DNA of 64,000 bases from Flavobacterium dankookense (GCF_004362665.1 NZ_SNXR01000013.1:1-64000); one strand, 5' to 3'. Shown: positions 26,591 to 35,755, counted from the stretch's first letter. Notes: generated from the sequence alone by a model not told the origin. Program-made: numbers and translations.

Positions 26591-28828
26591 ATGAAATTAA
26601 AAAATTACTCATTTATCTTATCATTTATTATTCTGGCTGCTATTGAAAATGGTTATAGTCAAAGTGGTAATACTTTTTCTGGTGAAGAAGCTGGAACTAA
26701 TAGCACAGGAAATTATAATACTGGTTTTGGATTGTTTTCGCTTCATGATAATGCCAATAACAGTAATACTGCTTTTGGTGCCAATACTTTACCTTCCAAT
26801 AGAGGAGGATTTAATTCTGCTTTTGGTAATGATGCCTTAAAACGAAACATAGATGGTCAATTAAACTCAGCTTTTGGAACAAGAAGTTTGGAAAATAATT
26901 TAACTGGAACTGGCAATGTTGCCGTTGGATTTAGAGCATTAGGTAATTCAAATATCACAGGTTCTAATAATACTGCAATTGGCTATGCCAGTCTTTTGAT
27001 AAATGAAGGAAATTCAAATGTCGCTCTCGGTCAATACTCTGGATGGAATTTAGTATCGGGTAATGGAAATGTTATAATTGGTACAGACTCAGGTAAATTT
27101 TTGCAAAATGGTAACCAAAATGTTTTTCTAGGAAAAGTTGTCTTAGAAAATCAACCATCTACAAGTTTATTAGTTGGAAATGATGCTAGTAGAATTATTA
27201 CTATTGCTGATGGTGCTGGAAATCAAAGAATTTTGGTAAACAATAACGGTAATGTTGGAATTGGTCTTGGTAACAATGTTAGACCATTGAATAGATTGGA
27301 TGTAAATGGTGGAGTTGTAATTGGTAAAAATTATATGCCTAACATTGCTGACACGCCAGATGTTATTGCACCTGCAAATGGATTATTAGTTCAAGGAAAT
27401 GTTGGTGTTGGTACAACTTTACCAAAAAACAAACTTGAAATTACTCATGGAACAGATGGAAAATCAGGGCTTCGATTTACAAATTTAACTAGCAATTCAG
27501 CACTTGATAACAACACTGCAACGGATAAGTTTTTAACTGTAAATGCGAATGGAGATGTGGTTTTGCAAAAAACAGCGACTAGTGCTTTGATTGGAACTTT
27601 AACAACAAACAATAATACCATTACTAGTAATGTAAATGGAAGTATATCTAATGCTTCAATAATAAATTCAGTTACAAATACTATAAACTCAAACAATCAA
27701 TTAGTGACTACAATAAACGGAGTTACGAGTACACCAATCACATTTCCATCATTTACCGATACTGATGCTCAATCTCTTTCCTTGGTTGGAAATACATTAT
27801 CTATTTCAAATGGTAATTCAGTAGTATTACCAAACTTTAACGAAGTTGATGGAAGTACAACTAATGAACTTCAAACTCTTTCTCAAGCAGGAAATATTAT
27901 AACATTGTCTAATGGTGGAGGTTCTTTTCAATTACCAACTTTAACAGACACTGACGCTCAATCATTATCGCTTACTGGAAATACATTATCAATTTCAAAT
28001 GGTAATTCAGTAGTATTACCAAACTTTAACGAAGTTGATGGAAGTACAACTAATGAACTTCAAACTCTTTCTCAAGCAGGAAATACTATAACATTGTCTA
28101 ATGGTGGAGGTTCTTTTCAATTGCCAACTTTAACAGACACTGACGCTCAATCATTATCGCTTACTGGAAATGTTTTAGCAATATCAAACGGAAACTCTGT
28201 AACACTTCCTGTTCCCGTATTTACAGGAAATGGAAACATAACGATAACAGGAAATGGCTCAACAGCAACTCCTTATCTTATTAATTCAATTGACACAAGT
28301 ATTTATACTAATAATGGAAGCATTAATCAGTTATCAACTACCAATGGGAATAGAGTTGTAGATATGAACAGTAGAAATATTTGGTTTAACACAGCAAACA
28401 GTCCAACTAACGGAAAAATTTATTTAGGTTCAACTGCTAATTATCCTAGTTCAACAGGAAATTATAAATTATTTGTAGAAGGTGGAATTTTAACCGAAAA
28501 AGTAAAAGTAGCTTTAAGAAGTACAGCAAATTGGGCTGACTACGTTTTTGCAGATGATTATAAATTAATGCCATTAGCAGATGTTGAAAAATTTATTTCT
28601 AAAAACAATCATTTGCCAGGTATTAAATCAGCTTCAGAATTGGCTGAAAACGGGTTAGATGTTGCAGAAATGCAAGCCAAACAAATGGAAAAAATTGAAG
28701 AGTTAACATTATATGCAATTGAGCAGGACAAAAAAATAAAGGAACAAAATCAATTGATATCTAAATTCAATACCGAATTAGAAGAATTAAAAAATCAAGT
28801 AAAAGCACTAATCGAAAAAACAAAATAA
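26591..28828 (+). CDS. YadA-head-like repeat protein with C-terminal coiled coil (tail-fibre-like)
   Basis: A 745-residue secreted protein. A signal peptide (to about NGYSQ) is followed by roughly ten 20-30-residue head-like repeats (NTGFGLFSLHDNANN, NTAFGANTLPSNRGG, NSAFGNDALKR, NVAVGFRALGN) like YadA/Hep_Hag left-handed beta-roll units. A middle region has NxVGIG repeats and 63-residue near-identical repeats. The C-terminus (ADYVFADDYKLMPL, EKFISKNNHLPGI, then a heptad-rich end EELTLYAIEQDKKIKEQ) resembles the ends of Bacteroidota tail-fibre-like proteins. No T9SS tail or YadA barrel is seen, so surface attachment is unexplained. The downstream gene starts 1 base after the stop, so they are an operon. 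The ATG at 26591 gives the signal peptide; the upstream GTG at 26552 does not. Confidence 0.75.
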   Translation: MKLKNYSFILSFIILAAIENGYSQSGNTFSGEEAGTNSTGNYNTGFGLFSLHDNANNSNTAFGANTLPSNRGGFNSAFGNDALKRNIDGQLNSAFGTRSLENNLTGTGNVAVGFRALGNSNITGSNNTAIGYASLLINEGNSNVALGQYSGWNLVSGNGNVIIGTDSGKFLQNGNQNVFLGKVVLENQPSTSLLVGNDASRIITIADGAGNQRILVNNNGNVGIGLGNNVRPLNRLDVNGGVVIGKNYMPNIADTPDVIAPANGLLVQGNVGVGTTLPKNKLEITHGTDGKSGLRFTNLTSNSALDNNTATDKFLTVNANGDVVLQKTATSALIGTLTTNNNTITSNVNGSISNASIINSVTNTINSNNQLVTTINGVTSTPITFPSFTDTDAQSLSLVGNTLSISNGNSVVLPNFNEVDGSTTNELQTLSQAGNIITLSNGGGSFQLPTLTDTDAQSLSLTGNTLSISNGNSVVLPNFNEVDGSTTNELQTLSQAGNTITLSNGGGSFQLPTLTDTDAQSLSLTGNVLAISNGNSVTLPVPVFTGNGNITITGNGSTATPYLINSIDTSIYTNNGSINQLSTTNGNRVVDMNSRNIWFNTANSPTNGKIYLGSTANYPSSTGNYKLFVEGGILTEKVKVALRSTANWADYVFADDYKLMPLADVEKFISKNNHLPGIKSASELAENGLDVAEMQAKQMEKIEELTLYAIEQDKKIKEQNQLISKFNTELEELKNQVKALIEKTK
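27761..28210 (+). repeat. 189-bp in-frame tandem repeat
   Basis: Copies begin at 27761, 27950 and 28139 (period exactly 189 bases, 63 residues). The first two are nearly identical, and the third is cut off after about 70 bases. Motifs: DTDAQSLSL, SNGNSVVLPNF, GSTTNELQTLSQAGN. Confidence 0.9.
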
Positions 28829-28829
28829 C

Positions 28830-30797
28830 ATGCAAAAAACAGCAAAAATAGTTTTGCTATTGTGTTTTTGCTTTCACTCCTTTTCGATTTTTGCTCAACA
28901 TGATGAGTATATAGCTGCCGAAAACAGAAGGATTGCAAACACTAAGCAAACAGAGATAGAAATAGAAAAATTTGTCAATGATAATTTCAAGAATTACAAA
29001 TTAGCTCGTGAAGTTAATGATGAAGTTATAAAACATCTTAGAGAGGAAGAAGAATTCACTCAAGAAGAACTTGAAGCGGCATTGATAAATGCAAAAAAAC
29101 ACGAATTAAGAAAATTATTCTTTAGAGAAAATCCAGATAAAAAAGCAGACTATTCTGCAGCTGAAATTTCGCGTTCTATTGCACAAGATTGTGTTAATGG
29201 TGATTTTGAAAATGGAACTGCTGGGTATTCATTTTGGTCTGATAATTATGCACAACCAGATTCGGGTGAAGATTTTTTCTTGTCTTGTGCAACGCCAACA
29301 GCACTTTCAGCATCAAATGTAATGACTGCTTCAACAAATAATTTTAATTCTAGAGTTAATTTAATTAATAGCACGGCACCGAACTACAGACAATTTGATC
29401 CAATTTTGCAAAGCTTTGGTGTTGATGTTCCAACTCTTAATTCCAATGGTGGTGAAAAATGTATAAAACTCAATAATACTGGTGGATATGGTTCGTCTGA
29501 TATAACATCATTTTCTCGCTATTTTCCAAGTATTAATCAATCGACTATCGATTTCAATTTCTCGTTGATAATGGATAATAAACCAGAGCATGGTCAACCT
29601 ATTCAACCTTTTTTTAGAGCTAGAGTTTTAGACCAAAACGGAAATGTTGTTGATGAAATATGTATCATTGCTAATCCTGATAATTGTCTTTTTAATATCA
29701 TATATGTTAATGATGAAAGAAGAATATTGTACACCGATTGGATTTGTGCTCGATTAAATGTTGAAAGTATTTTAAATCAACCTGGTACAATTGAGTTTAC
29801 TATTAGTGATTGTCAACCATCTAAACATTTTGGAACAGTTTATATAGATAACATCTGTGGTCTAACTTGCCCATCTCCGCAACTTGGTGCTTTAAGTTTA
29901 GATCCAACAAATATTAGTTGTCCCGATGTTTTATCGATAACGCCATTTAATGTTTGTGGAACCTATCAATCGCCTGCAAATGCTACACTTAATACTTTGA
30001 TTTTACATATTTTACAAGATGATGCGATTGTTGCAACAATAAATGCGCCGACACAGTTAACCGCTAACACGTTTTGTTTTGAAGTACTGCCTAGTTTATT
30101 TGGAGTTGATCCGTCAGGTAATTTTGAATTTCAAGTTGATGCTACGTTTAATGTCACTTGTCCAGCAGGAAATTTTGTATACGACATAACCGATTTCTCT
30201 GCCAATGTTGGTCCTGATGTTTCATTTGAAGATTGTTGTATAGCAACACTTACCGTAACTTCACCAGCTGATGATTTGAGTAATCAAGCACCAAATAGTG
30301 AGAAGAAAAGAGAACGGTCCGATTGGATTAGAGCAACCAATATAATTGAAGTTGGAAATAATGATTTACAAGATGGAGTTGTTTATCACTCTGGTAATTT
30401 TGTGGAATTAAATCCTGGTTTTGAAGCGCTTTCAGGAGCACAGTTTGCAGCTTATATTGAAGGATGTTCTAGTAATTTTATGTATCGAACTGAAGTAGTA
30501 AATTCTCCTGTCGAAAAACAACCAATACAGGAAGAAGAATTAAATTTAATCAAGTTAGCAACAGGATTTACTATTCAGCCAAATCCTTCAAGTAGTTTTA
30601 TTGAAATAATAATGAAAGATTCTCAATTTGATAAAGTGACAATAACTACAATTGACGGAAAATTGGTTTTGGAAAAAAACATTCAAAAAACGGATAGAGC
30701 ACAACTAGATGTAAGCCGTTTTGCTAATGGAGTTTATCTAATAAATATTCTAACAAAAGATGGTCAACTCTTTACTGAAAAACTAATGAAAAATTAA
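28830..30797 (+). CDS. Secreted protein with T9SS type A sorting domain
   Basis: A 655-residue protein with signal peptide (cut near FAQ-HD), a charged helical segment (about 25-105, many Glu/Lys), a central region with several Cys-containing beta modules (DCVNGDFENG near 120; ICGLTCPSPQLGALSLDP near 345; NVCGTYQSP), a short NNDLQDGVVYHSGNFVELNPGF segment often seen before T9SS tails, and a type A tail (IQPNPSSSFIEI, TIDGKLV, NGVYLINI). Function is not recognisable. It starts 1 base after the YadA-head-like gene, so the two are surely co-expressed and may form one surface structure, with this protein supplying T9SS targeting. That pairing is inference. Confidence 0.8.
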   Translation: MQKTAKIVLLLCFCFHSFSIFAQHDEYIAAENRRIANTKQTEIEIEKFVNDNFKNYKLAREVNDEVIKHLREEEEFTQEELEAALINAKKHELRKLFFRENPDKKADYSAAEISRSIAQDCVNGDFENGTAGYSFWSDNYAQPDSGEDFFLSCATPTALSASNVMTASTNNFNSRVNLINSTAPNYRQFDPILQSFGVDVPTLNSNGGEKCIKLNNTGGYGSSDITSFSRYFPSINQSTIDFNFSLIMDNKPEHGQPIQPFFRARVLDQNGNVVDEICIIANPDNCLFNIIYVNDERRILYTDWICARLNVESILNQPGTIEFTISDCQPSKHFGTVYIDNICGLTCPSPQLGALSLDPTNISCPDVLSITPFNVCGTYQSPANATLNTLILHILQDDAIVATINAPTQLTANTFCFEVLPSLFGVDPSGNFEFQVDATFNVTCPAGNFVYDITDFSANVGPDVSFEDCCIATLTVTSPADDLSNQAPNSEKKRERSDWIRATNIIEVGNNDLQDGVVYHSGNFVELNPGFEALSGAQFAAYIEGCSSNFMYRTEVVNSPVEKQPIQEEELNLIKLATGFTIQPNPSSSFIEIIMKDSQFDKVTITTIDGKLVLEKNIQKTDRAQLDVSRFANGVYLINILTKDGQLFTEKLMKN

Positions 30798-30824
30798 ATG
30801 TCAATTTGAAAAATACTTATAAAC

Positions 30825-30856
30825 AAAGCTTCTCTTAATCGGGAAGCTTTTTTATA
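30825..30856 (+). terminator. Terminator of the repeat-protein operon
   Basis: AAAGCTTCTC (30825-30834) pairs with GGGAAGCTTT (30841-30850; one G.T), loop TTAATC, then T tail. The tail runs into the next -7 element. Confidence 0.85.
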
Positions 30857-30860
30857 TTTG
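30853..30860 (+). promoter_or_regulatory. -7 promoter element for the amidinotransferase gene
   Basis: TATATTTG overlaps the end of the upstream terminator tail, and its TTG (30858) is in frame with the next gene but is not a likely start. The ATG follows at 30909. Confidence 0.5.
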
Positions 30861-30908
30861 TCAAAATCAGTGTTAAAAAGTGATGCTTTTTTGCACAAAA
30901 TTAATTTT

Positions 30909-31823
30909 ATGCTACAATTAAATGTAAAAAACGAAACGTCTCGATTGCGTGCAGTGGTTTTAGGTTCAGCGCTTAATAACGGACCAACACCAACTGCCGA
31001 AGAAGCTTATGATCCAAAATCTTTAGAACACATTCTCGCTGGAACATATCCAATAGAAGCTGATATGGTAAACGAAATGGAAGCTTTTAATCAAGTATTT
31101 CAAAAATATGATGTAAAAGTTTTTCGTCCGGAAATGATTGAAAATTACAACCAAATTTTTACTCGCGATATTGGTTTTGTAATCGACGATACATTTGTAA
31201 AAGCCAATATTTTACCTGATAGAGAACGAGAATTAGATGCCATTCAATATGTTATTGACCAAATAAATCCCGCTAAAGTCGTTCGTCCGCCAGATGATGT
31301 TCATATCGAAGGTGGCGATGTTATGCTATGGAACGATTATATTTTCATCGGAACATACAAAGGTTCGGATTATAAAGATTATATCACCGCACGAACTAAT
31401 ATGCAAGGTGTTCAGTATATTAAGGATTTGTTTCCTAATAAAATTGTGAAAGAATTCGATTTGGTAAAATCAAAATTGGAAGCGCGAGATAATGCTTTGC
31501 ATCTCGATTGTTGCTTTCAACCTGTTGGTTCAAACAAAGGTATAATCTATAAAAGTGGTTTCCGAGAAGAAGCCGATTATGTGTATTTAGTAAAACTTTT
31601 TGGAAAAGAAAATCTGTTTCACATCACGCGAGACGAAATGTACCACATGAATTCCAATGTGTTTTCAATTGATGAAAATGTAGTTGTTTCGGAGAGAAAT
31701 TTCACCCGATTGAACAATTGGCTTCGCGAAAACGGATTTACAGTTGAAGAAATTCCATATGCCGAAATTGCAAAACAAGAAGGATTGTTGAGATGTTCAA
31801 CATTGCCATTAATTAGAGATTAA
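30909..31823 (+). CDS. Amidinotransferase / dimethylargininase-family hydrolase
   Basis: A 304-residue enzyme of the guanidino-group-modifying (pentein) fold. Visible catalytic features: the Asp motif FTRDIGFV, HIEGGDVMLW (Glu/Asp substrate contacts), the catalytic His in NALHLDCCFQP, and the nucleophile Cys296 in LLRCSTLPLIRD near the C-terminus. Family members hydrolyse or transfer amidino groups of arginine derivatives (DDAH, arginine deiminase, glycine amidinotransferase). The compact single-domain length points to a hydrolase rather than a classic deiminase with an inserted helical domain. The next gene is a relative, CtlX, so the pair probably acts on arginine/citrulline-type compounds. 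Substrate not assignable. Confidence 0.8.
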   Translation: MLQLNVKNETSRLRAVVLGSALNNGPTPTAEEAYDPKSLEHILAGTYPIEADMVNEMEAFNQVFQKYDVKVFRPEMIENYNQIFTRDIGFVIDDTFVKANILPDRERELDAIQYVIDQINPAKVVRPPDDVHIEGGDVMLWNDYIFIGTYKGSDYKDYITARTNMQGVQYIKDLFPNKIVKEFDLVKSKLEARDNALHLDCCFQPVGSNKGIIYKSGFREEADYVYLVKLFGKENLFHITRDEMYHMNSNVFSIDENVVVSERNFTRLNNWLRENGFTVEEIPYAEIAKQEGLLRCSTLPLIRD

Positions 31824-31881
31824 TCTTTAAAGATGATGCATTGCACAAAGTCTTTAAATCCAAATAAATAAAATAAACAAA

Positions 31882-32817
31882 ATGAACCAAACAACAAACT
31901 CAATTCTAATGATTCGTCCAGTAGCGTTTCGAATGAACGAACAAACTGCTGTTAACAATTATTACCAAAAAGTTCTCGACGGATTATCGCCTGAAACAGT
32001 AAATGCAAAAGCCCAACAAGAGTTTGATGTTTTTGTTGCCAAATTAAGAAAAGTTGGCGTGAATGTTATTGTCGTTGACGATACGCTTGAACCCAACACG
32101 CCAGACAGTATTTTTCCAAACAATTGGATATCATTTCACGAAAGTGGTGATGTAGCTTTATATCCAATGTTTGCCGAAAATCGTCGCGCCGAAAGAAGAG
32201 AAGATATTCTTGATATTCTTGAAGACGAAGGTTTTGTCATCAATGAAATCATGGATTACACTCTCGCAGAAGAAGATAACGTCTTTCTTGAAGGAACAGG
32301 TAGTTTACTTCTCGACCGAGAAAACGGAAAAGCCTATTGTGCTCTTTCACCACGTGCCGACGAAGAACTGATGATAGAATTTTGCGAAGATTTTGAATTT
32401 ACACCCGTAATTTTCGAAGCTTTTCAAACGGTAAACGGCGAGCGAAAACTGATTTATCATACCAACGTAATGATGTGTCTTGGCGATACATTTGCTGTGA
32501 TTTGTGCCGATTGTATTGATGACAAAAAAGAACGCAAAATGGTGCTCGACAGTCTTCGTGGTGATGACAAAGAAGTAATTTTAATTACCGAAGATCAAGT
32601 CAATAACTTTGCGGGAAACATGCTTGAAGTAAAAGGAAAAGACGATAAAAGATTTTTAGTAATGAGCGAGTCGGCTTATAAAAGTTTAACCAAAAAACAA
32701 ATCGCTCAGCTCGAAGCGCATGTTGAAATTATTCATTCCAGTTTAGATACCATCGAAGCTTGTGGCGGCGGAAGCGCACGTTGTATGATGGCAGAAATTT
32801 TTCTTCCAACGGAGTAA
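31882..32817 (+). CDS. ctlX: Citrulline utilization hydrolase CtlX
   Basis: A 311-residue pentein-fold enzyme. Seen: IRPVAFRMNEQTAVNNYYQ near the start, DSIFPNNWISFH (substrate Asn/Asp motif), LEGTGSLLLDR, the His motif IYHTNVMMCLG, and the C-terminal cysteine motif ACGGGSARCMMAEIF. These match the CtlX family, named from citrulline use in Francisella. It lies 58 bases after another pentein enzyme. No ureide transporter or ornithine carbamoyltransferase is nearby. The family call is strong; the physiological substrate is less sure. Confidence 0.88.
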   Translation: MNQTTNSILMIRPVAFRMNEQTAVNNYYQKVLDGLSPETVNAKAQQEFDVFVAKLRKVGVNVIVVDDTLEPNTPDSIFPNNWISFHESGDVALYPMFAENRRAERREDILDILEDEGFVINEIMDYTLAEEDNVFLEGTGSLLLDRENGKAYCALSPRADEELMIEFCEDFEFTPVIFEAFQTVNGERKLIYHTNVMMCLGDTFAVICADCIDDKKERKMVLDSLRGDDKEVILITEDQVNNFAGNMLEVKGKDDKRFLVMSESAYKSLTKKQIAQLEAHVEIIHSSLDTIEACGGGSARCMMAEIFLPTE

Positions 32818-32849
32818 GTTATTATTATTTAATAAATCAAAGAAAATAA

Positions 32850-32896
32850 AAATCCCAAATTCTAATTATGCTATTGGAATTTGGGATTTCATTTTT
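32850..32896. terminator. Bidirectional terminator between ctlX and the CpeT gene
   Basis: A perfect 13-bp stem (32850-32862 with 32877-32889), 14-base loop, T-rich on the plus side and also T-rich when read on the minus strand. It sits between two convergent genes. Confidence 0.85.
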
Positions 32897-32917
32897 TGAA
32901 CTCTTTTGAGTTTAAGA

Positions 32918-33541
32918 TTATTTAATTTTAACAAATTTATATCCACCTTTTTCAGCACCCCAAACTTGCTTTCCGTCTTTATCAAAACCTTGATCCCAGG
33001 AAACAATTCCGTCCTTAGTAACAGTAACAATTGAATTGGCAAAACTAGCACCACGAAGTTCGCTTGGGCAAGTTTTATCTCCAGTTGAACCACTAAATTT
33101 ATTTTTCTCAACTCGTTTTAAAACTACTTCACAACCTTGTTTTAGCTCAATGTCTGTCTCTGATAATTGGTTATATACTTCAGGATTTGTCCATTTTCCA
33201 ATCCAATCTTTTTCATTTTTAAGGGTATAAATTTCACTTACAAATTCGTCGCCTCTTTGACTGACTTTATAAACTCTTACTCTATATGGTTTGCCTTGTT
33301 TGTCAAACATGGCTTGTTCTACAAAAAGATAATTTCCTTTTTCTTTCCAAATAGGTGTCATTCTTAAAGAAATGTTATAATATGATTTATCTTCAATGGA
33401 ATGTGCTTCGGATGAATAATGTCCTTGCATGATTGAAACTAGTTCTTTTAAATTTTTATCAGTTTCTTTTTCTTTGTATGCTGCCGATTTACAGGATGAA
33501 AATAAAATTGAATAGAATAGTAAACATAAAAAAGACTTCAT
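32918..33541 (-). CDS. CpeT/CpcT (DUF1001) family lipoprotein
   Basis: A 207-residue protein with a lipoprotein signal (LFSSC, lipid Cys17) and the CpeT/CpcT fold markers: MQGHYSSEAHS, LRMTPIWKEKGNYLFVEQAM, PYRVRVYKV, GCEVVLKR, GDKTCPSELRGASFANS, SWDQGFDKDGKQVWGAEKGGY. In cyanobacteria this family attaches bilins to phycobiliproteins; in a heterotrophic flavobacterium no such target exists, so the barrel probably binds another hydrophobic ligand. It is the last of three minus-strand genes (MarC, SDR, CpeT) with a 12-base gap to the SDR gene. Confidence 0.85.
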   Translation of the reverse strand: MKSFLCLLFYSILFSSCKSAAYKEKETDKNLKELVSIMQGHYSSEAHSIEDKSYYNISLRMTPIWKEKGNYLFVEQAMFDKQGKPYRVRVYKVSQRGDEFVSEIYTLKNEKDWIGKWTNPEVYNQLSETDIELKQGCEVVLKRVEKNKFSGSTGDKTCPSELRGASFANSIVTVTKDGIVSWDQGFDKDGKQVWGAEKGGYKFVKIK

Positions 33542-33553
33542 TTGTATTTTTTT

Positions 33554-34984
33554 TTAGGATTTATATTTGATGATATTGTCAATCATACCACCAAAGATAA
33601 AAAAATGAAATGGAACTAAGGAATACCAATACAATCTTCCCCAAATTCCTCTTGGTCTAAAGGTAGCAATCTGATGTAGTACATTATCGTCATCAATTCT
33701 AAATTCAAGCCAAGCTTCACCCGGAAGTTTCATTTCGGCATAAAGTAATAATCTTTTTTCCTCCTTGTTAGCAAGTAAAACACGCCAAAAATCGAGCGAA
33801 TCTCCGTTATCTAAATGAATTGGATTTGTTCTACCTCGCCGTAAACCAACTCCTCCAAAAATTTTATCAATAAATCCACGTAGTTTCCACATCCAATTTC
33901 CATAATACCATCCACGAGAACCGCCAATAGACCAAATGTTCAAAAGTGTATTTTCAACATTTTCAATTTTTCTCATCTGATGGTCTTTCAAACAGCCATA
34001 TTTTGGAATTTGGATAAATTCCGAAAAATTTGGAGCAAATTGACTACTACTTATGCTGTCTTTCCAACTAGAAATTACTAAGTTCTGCTCAATTTTTATA
34101 AAAGCAAGTTTGATAGCATCAACATAAGTGATTGGTTTTATATTTAATATTTTTTGTAATCGATTGTCACTACAAACCACTTCCATCTTCATACTATTAA
34201 CTAAATTGATGGCAAGTTTGTATGAGGTTGAGGTAACAAAATATAACCAATAAGACGACAGTTTTGGTGTCATCATTGGTATTGTTACAATCATTAATTT
34301 AATACCTCGAGTTTTTGCATAAAGTTGCATCATTTCTTTGTAAGTTATGATATTTGGTCCGCCAATATCAAACGATTGGTTGTAGCATTCTTCTTTAGAA
34401 ATGACACCCAACAAATAGTTAATTACATCGCGAATAGCAATGGGTTGACATTTTGTTAAAACCCATTTTGGTGTAATCATTACAGGAAGTTTTTCGCATA
34501 AATCTCTAATAATTTCAAAGGATGAACTTCCTGAACCTACAATTATTCCAGCACGTAAAACAGTAGTGTTAAAGTTACCTTGATATAAAATGGTTTCAAC
34601 ATCCTTTCGAGATTGTAAATGTTTTGAGAGTTTGTCTTCGTTTACAATTCCACTTAAATAGATAACTTGCTTAATACCAATTGCTTTCGCATATTCATTA
34701 AAATTTTTAGCAGCCTTGGATTCTAAAGTATCAAAATCTGTAGTTGAAGAAGACATTGAGTGTATCAAATAATATGCAACATCAATGTCTTTTGTAATTT
34801 TTTCAAATGAAGGAGTAGTCAAAAAATCGACTTCCCAAATTTCAATTAAATCCAAAGTAGATTTATCTAATCCCAATCGGTTTTTATCCCGAACACTACA
34901 AACCACTTGGTGTCCAGCTGTCAAAAGTTCGGGCAACAATCGTCTGCCAACATAACCATTAGCACCAGTAAGTAGAATTTTCAT
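33554..34984 (-). CDS. SDR-type NAD(P)-binding protein with DUF2867 domain
   Basis: A 476-residue protein. The N-terminal Rossmann domain has GANGYVGRRLLPELL (nucleotide loop), DVAYYLIHSMSSSTTDF, VIYLSGIV and VLRAGIIVGSGSSSFE, an extended/atypical SDR like YbjT. The C-terminal DUF2867 domain (about 320-476) has WSIGGSRGWYYGNWMWKLRG, LDFWRVLLANKEEKRLLLYAEMKLPGEAWLEF and FRPRGIWGRLYWY. Function unknown; relatives are annotated as NAD(P)H-binding proteins. Start chosen at 34984 because MKILLTGANGYVG is the standard beginning of such folds, whereas the longer reading begins at a TTG with no conserved sequence. Probably transcribed with marC (48-base gap). Confidence 0.82.
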   Translation of the reverse strand: MKILLTGANGYVGRRLLPELLTAGHQVVCSVRDKNRLGLDKSTLDLIEIWEVDFLTTPSFEKITKDIDVAYYLIHSMSSSTTDFDTLESKAAKNFNEYAKAIGIKQVIYLSGIVNEDKLSKHLQSRKDVETILYQGNFNTTVLRAGIIVGSGSSSFEIIRDLCEKLPVMITPKWVLTKCQPIAIRDVINYLLGVISKEECYNQSFDIGGPNIITYKEMMQLYAKTRGIKLMIVTIPMMTPKLSSYWLYFVTSTSYKLAINLVNSMKMEVVCSDNRLQKILNIKPITYVDAIKLAFIKIEQNLVISSWKDSISSSQFAPNFSEFIQIPKYGCLKDHQMRKIENVENTLLNIWSIGGSRGWYYGNWMWKLRGFIDKIFGGVGLRRGRTNPIHLDNGDSLDFWRVLLANKEEKRLLLYAEMKLPGEAWLEFRIDDDNVLHQIATFRPRGIWGRLYWYSLVPFHFFIFGGMIDNIIKYKS

Positions 34985-35032
34985 AAATACTATTTTGAAA
35001 TAAAGATAGTACTTAAAAACATTCAACAGTAG

Positions 35033-35668
35033 TTAAATTCCTCTGATGATACTTAAAATAGCACTTATAATATACTGAATTCCAATAGCAACGGTTAAAA
35101 ACCCTACAATTCTAGAAATAGCAACAATTCCCGAAGCTCCAAGATATTTTGCTAAATAATGAGCACTTCTTAAAATAAGGAATATCAAAAGTGAAACAAT
35201 CATTATGGATAGTGAAGAAGCTAAAATATCCGTAGTGGAATTATGATCTTGGTTAAAAGCAATCAATAATGAAATCGAACCTGGACCAGCCAACATCGGC
35301 ATCGCAAGTGGCGTTAACGCAATCGAATTTCGGTTCAACGAATCTTCTTCCACTTTTTTGCTAATTCCTTTTCGTTTTTTTGGATTCGCATTTAGTAAAC
35401 CAAAACCAGAACTTGCAATCAAAATTCCACCTGCAATTCGAAGTGCCGAAATCGTAATTCCAAAAAATTTCAAAACATATTCACCAATAAAAAACGATAT
35501 CAATAAAATAATACAAACATTTATTGCCGTCATTAGCGAAACTCGTGAACGTTCCGTTTTACTATAATCTTGTGTCAAACCAACAAAAATAGGAATAGCA
35601 CCAATTGGATTTAGTACCGAAAACAAAGCACCAAGAAGAACAAAAAATGTGTTTAAAAAGACATCCAT
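35033..35668 (-). CDS. MarC family integral membrane protein
   Basis: A 211-residue protein with six predicted membrane helices. Family signatures: LNPIGAIPIFVGLT near residue 20, RIAGGILIASSGFGLL, and TPLAMPMLAGPGSIS. The MarC name comes from a supposed link with multiple antibiotic resistance that later work did not support; function remains unknown. First gene of a probable three-gene minus-strand unit, divergent from the CoA-binding gene. A -7 element lies 24 bases upstream of its ATG. Confidence 0.92.
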   Translation of the reverse strand: MDVFLNTFFVLLGALFSVLNPIGAIPIFVGLTQDYSKTERSRVSLMTAINVCIILLISFFIGEYVLKFFGITISALRIAGGILIASSGFGLLNANPKKRKGISKKVEEDSLNRNSIALTPLAMPMLAGPGSISLLIAFNQDHNSTTDILASSLSIMIVSLLIFLILRSAHYLAKYLGASGIVAISRIVGFLTVAIGIQYIISAILSIIRGI

Positions 35669-35692
35669 TTTTTCTAAAATTTTTATTCACTG

Positions 35693-35719
35693 CAAAGATA
35701 AACAAAGAATAAAAGGCAA
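35693..35719 (-). promoter_or_regulatory. Promoter of the MarC unit
   Basis: Minus-strand TATCTTTG at 35700-35693 with a TTG at 35719-35717 (16-base spacer, shorter than the usual 17-20). It lies in an 87-base divergent region shared with the CoA-binding gene promoter. Confidence 0.55.
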
Positions 35720-35743
35720 CGTTAAATAAAAAATAATATTCAC

Positions 35744-35751
35744 TAATTTTG
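35744..35751 (+). promoter_or_regulatory. -7 element of the CoA-binding gene, 4 bases before its ATG
   Basis: TAATTTTG. The closeness to the start codon at 35756 predicts a leaderless or near-leaderless mRNA. Confidence 0.55.
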
Positions 35752-35755
35752 CAAT

